The notes under the pieces are model-generated. The model saw only the letters and a program-made list of their open reading frames with translations, ran no database searches and had not been told where the DNA came from. From NCBI GenBank assembly GCA_002311835.1, contig DBZY01000094.1, positions 1-44,632 on the forward strand: a stretch of DNA of 44,632 bases. The letters run 5' to 3'. The translations under genes and the position numbers were made by a program. The stretch comes from Proteobacteria bacterium UBA1148 (GTDB lineage Bacteria > Pseudomonadota > Gammaproteobacteria > Steroidobacterales > Rariloculaceae). Shown in pieces: positions 7,227 through 14,561 of the stretch (position 1 is its first letter; each line of letters begins with the position of its first letter).

Positions 7227-8311
7227 GACACAATGCTCAAAACTCGATTGTATATCTCTAAATACTTCTTACTCATTTGCTCAATGGAAAAGCGGGTCTG
7301 CGCTTTCCTCCGTCCGGCAATGCCACAGCGCGCTCTTAGCCCGGTATCAGAAAGCATTCGCGCTACCGCCTGCGTCAACCCGTGCCGATCACAAGGCTCA
7401 AACAAAAGTCCATGGACTTCATGCTCGACGAGGTCAACAAGCCCTCCCGCCTTCGAAGCGACCACTGGGATACCGGTGCTCATTGCCTCTAGTACTGCAA
7501 CACCCAGGCCTTCGCGCTCAGCCGGGTGGACAAGTAAACCTATTCCAGGCAGTAGGTCGGGTAAATCATTTCTAAACCCCATAAAACTCACATGTGCATC
7601 GAGCCCTAGATCAGATAGCTGACGCACCAGTCTCTCTTTTAGAGGGCCTCGTCCAAAACATAAGACGTGAATATCTGGATGCCGGGAAAGTAACTCTGGC
7701 AAACACTCAAACAACAATGCATGACCCTTTCGAGGAATGAGCTGCGCAACCACACCAATCATGAACGCACGGGTTGTAAGCCCCAAAATTTTCTCCAACC
7801 GATCGTGGGATGGTGTAGGTCGGTATCGTTCAGAGTCCACGGCACTTGGAACCGTAAACACACATTGAGTATCCAGACCCACATGGCTCAATAACTCATC
7901 CTCTACAGCCGAGGAAATTGCTACCACCGCCTGATAAGGTCGGTATTTGAACCGCGCCCATGGACCCAATTCACGATTATCCACGCGACGGGTGAGCACA
8001 GCAGGCACACCGGCAGAACGCGCACTCCAACCGCCGACTAGATCTGCGCCACGACGCGAATGCACATGAAAAATGGAGGGTGCGTACCGTTCGATCACGG
8101 TTTTCAGACGGTGTGGCAATAACACATCAAGGTCCCCTCCCATGGGTAACTCAACAATCTCCTTTGCACGGGTGGAGGCAGCAATCTCGCTATTTCGCGG
8201 ACAGACCAGGACGTTCTCGATCCCATCAGCCTCGAGCCCCTGGATCAGATAGCGAACCTGCTGCGCGCCCCCATAGAGGTGCCGCCCGGATTCCAGATGC
8301 ATGATACGCAT
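7223..8311 (-). CDS. GT4-family glycosyltransferase
   Basis: 362 aa from the ATG at 8311. A GT-B fold glycosyltransferase of family 4: N-terminal donor/acceptor loop GGAQQ at 14-18, HVHSRRGAD at 82-90, the C-terminal half starting with IGVVAQLIPRKGH at 185-197, and the EX7E motif from E267 to E275. It presumably transfers a sugar from a nucleotide donor at the cytoplasmic face of the inner membrane, for LPS, capsule or a glycolipid; the acceptor is unknown. The frame stays open to 8500, but that would run into mutS, and the family normally begins near MRIMHLESGRHLYGG. Its TGA overlaps the pncC ATG, so it leads the pncC-thpR(-recA) transcript, an unusual partner for repair genes. Confidence 0.88.
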   Translation of the reverse strand: MRIMHLESGRHLYGGAQQVRYLIQGLEADGIENVLVCPRNSEIAASTRAKEIVELPMGGDLDVLLPHRLKTVIERYAPSIFHVHSRRGADLVGGWSARSAGVPAVLTRRVDNRELGPWARFKYRPYQAVVAISSAVEDELLSHVGLDTQCVFTVPSAVDSERYRPTPSHDRLEKILGLTTRAFMIGVVAQLIPRKGHALLFECLPELLSRHPDIHVLCFGRGPLKERLVRQLSDLGLDAHVSFMGFRNDLPDLLPGIGLLVHPAEREGLGVAVLEAMSTGIPVVASKAGGLVDLVEHEVHGLLFEPCDRHGLTQAVARMLSDTGLRARCGIAGRRKAQTRFSIEQMSKKYLEIYNRVLSIVS

Positions 8312-8348
8312 CCGCAGGATGGTACCTTTTTGGACCCTTCGTGGGGCT

Positions 8349-8416
8349 AGTTTACTTATTTGGGCATGCGAACCACTCAATTTTGGTCTGCTGTCTTCTT
8401 TCCAAATAAGTAAACT
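8349..8416. repeat. 15-bp perfect inverted repeat, REP/RAYT-like palindrome
   Basis: Left arm AGTTTACTTATTTGG at 8349-8363 and right arm CCAAATAAGTAAACT at 8402-8416 are exact reverse complements, 38 bp apart, in the 132-bp gap between the divergent glycosyltransferase and mutS genes. Outward of each arm are further C-rich bases (AGCCCC on one side, GTCCC on the other). The layout resembles the intergenic palindromes mobilised by REP-associated tyrosine transposases, which often read as outward AAATAAGTAAACTGTCCC; that match is from memory. A dual operator for the two promoters is the alternative. Confidence 0.6.
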
Positions 8417-8443
8417 GTCCCTAACCCCCGAACGAAGAAAAAG

Positions 8444-11029
8444 TTGAACAAAGCACATACTCCCGTCATGCAGCAGTATCTGGGTCTCAAGGCCCAACAT
8501 CCCGACGTGTTGCTGTTCTATCGCATGGGGGACTTTTACGAGCTTTTTTACGACGATGCGCGACGCGCCTCAAAACTGATGGATATAGCACTTACCAGCC
8601 GAGGGCAATCCGGCGGCGAGCCGATCCCCATGGCTGGAGTTCCAGCCCACTCAGTCGATAACTACCTCACACGACTAGTTCGGCTAGGCGAATCCGTTGC
8701 CATCTGTGAACAAGTAGGTGGCTCAGAAACCAGTAAAGGTCCCGTGAATCGCGAAGTAGTGCGTGTCATCACCCCTGGAACTCTGACCGACGAAGCGCTG
8801 CTTGAGAACAAGCGTACTCATTATCTAGCGGCCATTAACCCAAGCCCGTCCGGCGTCATTGGGCTTGCATGGCTAGATCTTGCCAGCGGCCGATTTTCGG
8901 TTGCGCAACTGGAAGATACGCAAGCCCTACGAGGAGATCTGGAACGCCTTCGACCCTCAGAAATTCTGATAGAAGAAGATGCTTCACGCCCTCAATGGCT
9001 TAAGGGGTTTAGTGGCTTGTGTAACCGACCACCGTGGCACTTTGATATTCAGTCGGCACACCGGGCGTTGTGCCAGCAATTTAAAACTCGCGATCTCACG
9101 GGCTTCGATGCGGAGGATGCGATTGAGGCTATCGGTGCGGCAGGTTGTCTACTGCAATACGTCAAAGACACTCAGCGATCAGCTGTGCCACATCTGCGCG
9201 GACTGGTGCGGGAACGCCGAGATGAAGCAATCATTATGGATGCCGAAACTCGACGTAATCTGGAAATCGAGGTTGGTGCGGGTTCCGGGAATGAATATTC
9301 CCTAGCGGGGTTAATGGATAGGTGTTCAACGCCCATGGGAAGCCGGCTCCTCAGGCGCTGGTTGAACCGCCCGATTCGTGACCGTCAGGTGCTCCGGCAA
9401 CGCCAGCAAGCTGTTGAAGCACTGGTAGGGTCTCGCCAGGCACACGAATTGCAGCCCACCCTGAGTGATATTGGCGATATGGAGCGCATTTTGACAAGGG
9501 TGGCGTTGCGCTCGGCTCGGCCGCGAGATCTGGCACAGTTACGACAAGCGCTACAGGCACTCCCCACACTAACATCGGTCATTGCGGAATTGGAATCGCC
9601 ACTGCTATTGGAACTCGCCAAAGGGAGTGATTCACACGATGAGGAACGCTCCTTTTTAGAATCGGCGATCGTCGAAGGACCCCCGGTCACGTTGAAGGAT
9701 GGCGGTGTCATCAAGCCTGGTTTCGACACCGAACTAGATGAATTGCGCTCCATCAGCGCCGACGCAAGCCAATACCTTGATGATCTTGAGCAACGGGAAC
9801 GAAAGCGTACTGGACTCAGCAACCTTAAAGTGGGTTACAACAGGGTTCACGGTTACTACATCGAAATCAGCAAGTCTCAAGCCCAATCGGCACCTGATGA
9901 TTATATTCGCCGGCAAACGCTAAAAGGTGCGGAGCGCTTTATCACGCCAGAGGTTAAAGAGTTCGAAGATAGGATCCTTAGTGCAAAGGAACGGGCACTG
10001 ACTCGCGAACGTTTTCTGTATGACACTGTACTAGATCGGTTGAATATTGCTCTGCACATGCTCCAACAAACGGCAGAGCACATCGCAGAAATCGATACCC
10101 TTGCTAATCTTGCTGAGCGAGCCCTTTCGATGAATCTCGACAAACCGGAGCTGACCGATGAGCCGGGTATTAGCTATCAGGACGGCCGACACCTGGCGGT
10201 GGAGCTAGCAAGCACCGAACTCTTTGTACCCAACAACCTTGAACTCAATGACGGGCGCCGCATGTTGATCATCACTGGACCGAATATGGGCGGCAAATCA
10301 ACCTATATGCGCCAGACAGCTCTCATCACAATTCTCGGCCATATTGGCAGTTTCGTACCAGCTAGAAACACGCGTATCGGACCTATCGATCGCATTTTTA
10401 CCCGTGTGGGTGCTGCAGATGATCTGGCGGGTGGACGCTCAACTTTTATGGTCGAAATGACGGAGACCGCCAACATACTAAATAACTCTTCGGCCTCGAG
10501 CCTAGTGCTAATGGACGAGGTAGGACGAGGTACCAGTACTTTTGACGGACTATCTTTGGCCTGGGCAGCGGCACAGCATATCGCGAAAGAATCTCGGGCT
10601 TTCACGCTCTTTGCAACCCATTACTTCGAGCTAACCCACTTGCCCGCGGAGCTACCAGCCTGCACCAACGTCCATCTAGATGCGACCGAACACGGAGATG
10701 AGCTGATCTTTCTCCACACGGTTAAAGAAGGGCCAGCAAATCAGAGTTATGGATTACAGGTTGCGCGCTTGGCTGGTATTCCAGGGGAGGTTGTTGATCA
10801 AGCGCGTGATTACCTAACTAACCTAGAACAACGTGAGCACCAGCTAGATCGAACGGGACCCCAAAATGAATTTATTTTTGGGGCTTCGGAAAGAGCGCCC
10901 AAAAAAAGCGACGACGAGTCCATTGTTTGTGAACGGCTTACGAACATCGACCCGGATGCTCTCTCACCACGCCAGGCGTTGGATTTGGTACACGAGCTAA
11001 CCGAACTAGTTGCCCGTAAACCGCCCTAA
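8444..11029 (+). CDS. mutS: DNA mismatch repair ATPase MutS
   Basis: 861 aa, full length. MutS recognises mismatches and small loops and recruits MutL. The mismatch-reading F-x-E motif is F31-Y32-E33 in RMGDFYELFYDDA; Walker A GPNMGGKSTYMRQTAL lies near residue 610 and DEVGRGTSTFDG near 690, followed by the signature FATHYFELTHL. I accept the TTG at 8444 as start: the next ATG (8468) would remove the conserved HTP of AHTPVMQQYL, and no ATG or GTG lies between the upstream in-frame stop at 8411 and the TTG. Its ribosome-binding site is weak (GAAGAAAAAG). It is divergent from the glycosyltransferase and convergent with nudB. Confidence 0.98.
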   Translation: MNKAHTPVMQQYLGLKAQHPDVLLFYRMGDFYELFYDDARRASKLMDIALTSRGQSGGEPIPMAGVPAHSVDNYLTRLVRLGESVAICEQVGGSETSKGPVNREVVRVITPGTLTDEALLENKRTHYLAAINPSPSGVIGLAWLDLASGRFSVAQLEDTQALRGDLERLRPSEILIEEDASRPQWLKGFSGLCNRPPWHFDIQSAHRALCQQFKTRDLTGFDAEDAIEAIGAAGCLLQYVKDTQRSAVPHLRGLVRERRDEAIIMDAETRRNLEIEVGAGSGNEYSLAGLMDRCSTPMGSRLLRRWLNRPIRDRQVLRQRQQAVEALVGSRQAHELQPTLSDIGDMERILTRVALRSARPRDLAQLRQALQALPTLTSVIAELESPLLLELAKGSDSHDEERSFLESAIVEGPPVTLKDGGVIKPGFDTELDELRSISADASQYLDDLEQRERKRTGLSNLKVGYNRVHGYYIEISKSQAQSAPDDYIRRQTLKGAERFITPEVKEFEDRILSAKERALTRERFLYDTVLDRLNIALHMLQQTAEHIAEIDTLANLAERALSMNLDKPELTDEPGISYQDGRHLAVELASTELFVPNNLELNDGRRMLIITGPNMGGKSTYMRQTALITILGHIGSFVPARNTRIGPIDRIFTRVGAADDLAGGRSTFMVEMTETANILNNSSASSLVLMDEVGRGTSTFDGLSLAWAAAQHIAKESRAFTLFATHYFELTHLPAELPACTNVHLDATEHGDELIFLHTVKEGPANQSYGLQVARLAGIPGEVVDQARDYLTNLEQREHQLDRTGPQNEFIFGASERAPKKSDDESIVCERLTNIDPDALSPRQALDLVHELTELVARKPP

Positions 11030-11094
11030 TTTCAGAAAGCCTGTTGCTTGCTCACTACGACTTTACACCAGAGTATGAAATAAGAGGGGTCCCG

Positions 11095-11113
11095 GCAAAC
11101 AACGACAGTTTGC
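11095..11113 (+). terminator. possible weak terminator after mutS
   Basis: GCAAAC at 11095-11100 pairs with GTTTGC at 11108-11113 across a 7-nt loop, followed by ATTTTC. It lies 65 bp past the mutS stop, before the convergent nudB. The stem is short and the T-run imperfect. Confidence 0.3.
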
Positions 11114-11129
11114 ATTTTCAACCCATGGA

Positions 11130-11561
11130 TTATGACCCGCGAAGCCTTACAAGCGCTTCGCGATTGGTCCACGAGGCTACGGTCCCTATGGCTTCCTCAA
11201 GTTCCATCCAGCAGAAGGCTGCATGTTCTACCTCATTCAAGTTAATTTCACAGACCGCGGCGACTTCCATATACCAAAGGTATTCGACGTTCTCGTTTAC
11301 ATTTGGAGCATAGCGTTCTCGCCACTCTGGAAGGATAGGGAAAGATTTACAGATGCCAGTGTCGACGAGTCCTACTGGCTCCATACCGATCTCTTCACGG
11401 ACCTCCCGGGCCGCCGTTTCCGCTGGCGTTTCATTCCAATGGAGTGTCCCCGTCACCGATTGCCAGAACCCTCTTGGGTTCGTCCGTTCAAGTAGAAGGC
11501 ATTCTCGTTCGGGCGTGTGAATAACCACCAGCACGGACTCAGGACGACTGTGCTGCGACAT
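11130..11561 (-). CDS. nudB: dihydroneopterin triphosphate diphosphatase NudB
   Basis: 143 aa Nudix hydrolase. NudB removes pyrophosphate from dihydroneopterin triphosphate in folate synthesis. The Nudix box is GTLHWNETPAETAAREVREE followed by IGM, close to the GX5EX7REUXEEXGU consensus; RTNPRGFWQSVTGTL upstream of it and CWMELEEA near the end fit the NudB group. It starts 15 bp after aspS, as in E. coli, but the yebC and ruvC genes that follow there are absent; mutS converges instead. Confidence 0.9.
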   Translation of the reverse strand: MSQHSRPESVLVVIHTPERECLLLERTNPRGFWQSVTGTLHWNETPAETAAREVREEIGMEPVGLVDTGICKSFPILPEWRERYAPNVNENVEYLWYMEVAAVCEINLNEVEHAAFCWMELEEAIGTVASWTNREALVRLRGS

Positions 11562-11576
11562 GGATGGCGGTTTCGG

Positions 11577-13349
11577 CTAACCGGGCTTATTGGGCGAGCG
11601 AATTCTGATCCCCACTTCCTTGAGCTGCTCGGCACTAGCAAAACTAGGGGCCCCGGTGAGAGGATCGGTAGCTGTCTGAGTTTTCGGAAATGCGATAACT
11701 TCACGGATGCTTTCAGCACCGGCCATGAGCATCACGAGACGATCGAGACCGAAAGCGATGCCTCCGTGGGGTGGGCATCCATAGTCCATAGCGGTCAATA
11801 GAAATCCAAACTTCTCTTCTGCCTCTTCTGCATCGATACCCAATAACTCAAAAACAGCCGATTGCATCTCTAGCTTATGGATCCGAATCGATCCCCCACC
11901 GATTTCGGTCCCGTTAAGCACCATATCGTATGCACGGGAAAGTGCTCCTTTTGGGTCTGACTTGAGTTCGTCTGGATCATTTCCCAGCGGCGCGGTGAAG
12001 GGATGATGAGACGAGGTCCAACCCCCCCCGCCATCCTCCTCAAACACCGGGAAGTCGATGACCCAGAGAGGCCTCCATCCCTCTTCGATTAACCCCCGGT
12101 CGACACCAAGCTGATCGCGCAAGGCCCCCAGGCTTTCATTTACAACACGTAATTTGCCCGCACCAAAGAATATTAAGTCGCCAGTCTCCGCGCCCACACG
12201 ATTCAGGACACTTTCGACAACCTCAACGGGAAGAAACTTAAGGATCGGTGACTGTAATCCATTCGCACCACCCTCACGATCGTTGACTTTGATATAGGCC
12301 AAACCTTTCGCTCCATAACGGCCAACCATCTCCGTGTAGTCATCAATTTCCTTTCGGCTCAGACTGCCACCACCTGGCAGCTTAAGAGCCGCAACGCGAC
12401 TCCCAGTATCGTGTGCTGGACCAGCAAACACTTTAAACTCCACGCCTTCGAAGAGATCGCCGACCTCAGTCAGCACAAGAGGGTTACGCAAATCTGGAGC
12501 ATCACTGCCATAACGCTCCATTGCTTCCGCATAGGCAAGTTTTGGCAGCGGGTTTGGGAAACTTACGTCCAACACCGACTCGAATGTGTGCCGAATAAGT
12601 GCCTCCATCAATGTCATGATTTCGGTTTCGTCCATAAATGCCGTTTCAATATCCACCTGAGTGAACTCTGGCTGACGGTCAGCACGCAAATCTTCGTCTC
12701 GGAAACATTTGACGATCTGATAGTAACGATCGAACCCTGCCATCATTAGCAATTGCTTCATGATCTGTGGCGACTGGGGCAGTGCAAAAAACTGCCCAGG
12801 GTGCGTACGGCTTGGAACGAGATAGTCTCTTGCACCCTCAGGGGTCGTTTTAGCAAGGATAGGGGTTTCTATTTCCACAAAGCCGGTTTCGTCAAGAAAA
12901 TGCCTGATCGCGCGAGTGACAGCATGGCGCAGGCGCAGATTGCGCTGCATACCTTCCCGGCGTAAGTCCAGGTACCGATAGCGAAGTCGTATTTCCTCGC
13001 TGGCGTGTTCTTCGTGATGGAATGGTGGCGTCTTGGACTTGTTGAGCACCGTGAGTTCTTTTGCAAGCAACTCGACCTCCCCCGTGGGCAACTCTGGATT
13101 AATCGTCCCTTTTGGTCGTTCCCGTAGAAGTCCCTGCACGGCCAGAACATACTCGCCACGAACACGTTCGGCCTGAGCAAATATTTCTGGGCTGTCTGGG
13201 TCAAAGACCACCTGTAACAGGCCCTCTCTGTCCCTCAGGTCCACAAAGATCACCCCACCGTGATCCCGCCTGCGGTGTACCCAGCCGGCAACCGCCAGAT
13301 CTTGGCCGATGAGAGAACGGTCTACCTGACCACAGTAATGGCTACGCAT
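11577..13349 (-). CDS. aspS: aspartyl-tRNA synthetase, probably non-discriminating (Asp/Asn)
   Basis: 590 aa from the ATG at 13349. A class II synthetase charging tRNA-Asp. The anticodon-binding OB fold is at the N-terminus (MRSHYCGQVDRSLIG), motif 2 is CFRDEDLRADRQPEFTQVDI, the bacterial GAD insert lies in the middle and motif 3 is FGLDRLVMLMAG. The frame is open to 13433, but those extra codons are unrelated to the family and AAAAGG lies 9 nt before the chosen ATG. His30 (in HRRRDHGG) and Gly81 (in RPKGT) match residues linked in Pseudomonas-type AspRS to also charging tRNA-Asn, with repair by GatCAB; that is an inference. Third in the fmdB-DUF502-aspS-nudB string. Confidence 0.97.
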   Translation of the reverse strand: MRSHYCGQVDRSLIGQDLAVAGWVHRRRDHGGVIFVDLRDREGLLQVVFDPDSPEIFAQAERVRGEYVLAVQGLLRERPKGTINPELPTGEVELLAKELTVLNKSKTPPFHHEEHASEEIRLRYRYLDLRREGMQRNLRLRHAVTRAIRHFLDETGFVEIETPILAKTTPEGARDYLVPSRTHPGQFFALPQSPQIMKQLLMMAGFDRYYQIVKCFRDEDLRADRQPEFTQVDIETAFMDETEIMTLMEALIRHTFESVLDVSFPNPLPKLAYAEAMERYGSDAPDLRNPLVLTEVGDLFEGVEFKVFAGPAHDTGSRVAALKLPGGGSLSRKEIDDYTEMVGRYGAKGLAYIKVNDREGGANGLQSPILKFLPVEVVESVLNRVGAETGDLIFFGAGKLRVVNESLGALRDQLGVDRGLIEEGWRPLWVIDFPVFEEDGGGGWTSSHHPFTAPLGNDPDELKSDPKGALSRAYDMVLNGTEIGGGSIRIHKLEMQSAVFELLGIDAEEAEEKFGFLLTAMDYGCPPHGGIAFGLDRLVMLMAGAESIREVIAFPKTQTATDPLTGAPSFASAEQLKEVGIRIRSPNKPG

Positions 13350-13401
13350 GGAATCTGACCTTTTTAAAGGCAAGGGCGTGCTTGGGTAAAGTGGCCGGAT
13401 G

Positions 13402-14052
13402 TTACGGTGAAGCCTCGGAGGCCGCAACCTCATGTGCCGGGTGAACTGGGTGCCATTGGGGTACGACGAGCCCTAGGGAGATGATCATCTTCAAACCCTC
13501 TTCCACAGACATATCTAGTTCAACCACATCTTTTACAGGTACAAACAACATAAAGCCCGAGGTGGGATTGGGGGTCGTCGGAAGAAATACGGTCACGATA
13601 GTGTCACCCGTTCGAGATCGCACCTCAGGTGGGTTCTCCGAAGTCTGAAAACACAGACTGTAAAGACCTGCGCGTGGGTACTCAAGCAGCAAAACTTTCT
13701 TGAATGAAGCGTTGGAATCACTGAACACAACTTCCGCGAAGTGTTTAACTGTACCGTAAACTGAACGTACCAGGGGAATCCTGTTTAGAAATTTTTCGTA
13801 ATTATGAACCAAGCGCCGGCCGAGGAGATTGGCAACCAGTACACCTGTAATGATGAGTACCAGCAGCGCTAAAATTACCCCTAGACCCGGAATACGAAAC
13901 CCAAGCAGAGCATCGGGACGGTAAGGTGGTGGAATCAGAAGCAGCAATCGATCCATAAGATCTAGCAGCAAGCTAAACACCAGGATCGTGGCGCCGATAG
14001 GTAACCAAACCAGCAATCCAGCCACAATGTAGCGCCGAATTCGCACTACCAT
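13402..14052 (-). CDS. DUF502 inner-membrane protein
   Basis: 216 aa. Two hydrophobic segments (about 8-33 and 57-76) are separated by IPPPYRPDALLGFRIPGLG; the remainder is a soluble domain with NRIPLVRSVYGTVKHFAEVV and FLPTTPNPTSGFMLFVP, motifs of the DUF502 family. Function unknown. The gene lies 18 bp after the FmdB-family gene and 52 bp before aspS, an order conserved in many gammaproteobacteria. GGGAA precedes ATG 14052. Confidence 0.9.
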   Translation of the reverse strand: MVVRIRRYIVAGLLVWLPIGATILVFSLLLDLMDRLLLLIPPPYRPDALLGFRIPGLGVILALLVLIITGVLVANLLGRRLVHNYEKFLNRIPLVRSVYGTVKHFAEVVFSDSNASFKKVLLLEYPRAGLYSLCFQTSENPPEVRSRTGDTIVTVFLPTTPNPTSGFMLFVPVKDVVELDMSVEEGLKMIISLGLVVPQWHPVHPAHEVAASEASP

Positions 14053-14070
14053 GAACCGTTCCCAAAATAA

Positions 14071-14466
14071 TCAAGCAGCCGCAAAACCTGAACCTTTACT
14101 TTTTGAACCAGCGCTAGATTTCGAATCTGATGTAGAGTTCGAACTCGAATTGCTCTTCTTGGATGACTTCTCTTCGGAGGACTTATTATCTTCCTTGGCT
14201 TTCTTATCACCCTTATCACCCTTATCACCCTCATCACCCTTGGTTTCCGTCCTGCTATCGACGAGATTGCGCTTACTCTCCTTGTCAGATTTAAAATCCG
14301 TCTCATACCACCCTTCACCCTTTAATCTGAATGATGGAGCAGACATTAAGCGACGTAGAGACCGCGCTTCACAATCAGGGCAGTCCTGCAATAGATTATC
14401 ACTGAGCTTTTGCAGGGCATCGAACTCATGCCCGCAAGACTCACATCGATATTCGTATATGGGCAT
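14071..14466 (-). CDS. FmdB-family zinc-ribbon protein with low-complexity tail
   Basis: 131 aa. Residues 1-41 are the FmdB/CxxC zinc ribbon: MPIYEYRCESCGHEF, with a second pair in CPDCEARSL. The family is named after a formamidase-linked regulator, but most members have no proven role. From about residue 60 the protein becomes a disordered Ser/Lys/Gly/Asp/Glu tail ending KSKGSGFAAA. Four tandem 9-bp units at 14203-14238 encode Gly-Asp-Lys or Gly-Asp-Glu. It starts about 95 bp after clpB and 18 bp before DUF502. Confidence 0.88.
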   Translation of the reverse strand: MPIYEYRCESCGHEFDALQKLSDNLLQDCPDCEARSLRRLMSAPSFRLKGEGWYETDFKSDKESKRNLVDSRTETKGDEGDKGDKGDKKAKEDNKSSEEKSSKKSNSSSNSTSDSKSSAGSKSKGSGFAAA

Positions 14467-14561
14467 ATCCTGCCTTATGTCTTAGACGCAACCGTGCCTA
14501 GGTTTGATAGTGTAAGGGTGGCACCTCGGAACCCTGCAACGCAACTTTGCACATATCTTTG

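Noticed and set aside
8312..8500. Longer glycosyltransferase reaching 8500
   Set aside because: The extra codons overlap the start of mutS and the inverted repeat and are unlike the family.
11138..11162. CGCGAAG/CTTCGCG hairpin as a mutS or nudB terminator
   Set aside because: It lies inside the nudB coding end and has no T-run on either strand.
13350..13433. AspS extended to 13433
   Set aside because: The added residues are Arg/Pro/Leu-rich and unrelated to AspRS; the conserved MRSHYCGQ begins at 13349.
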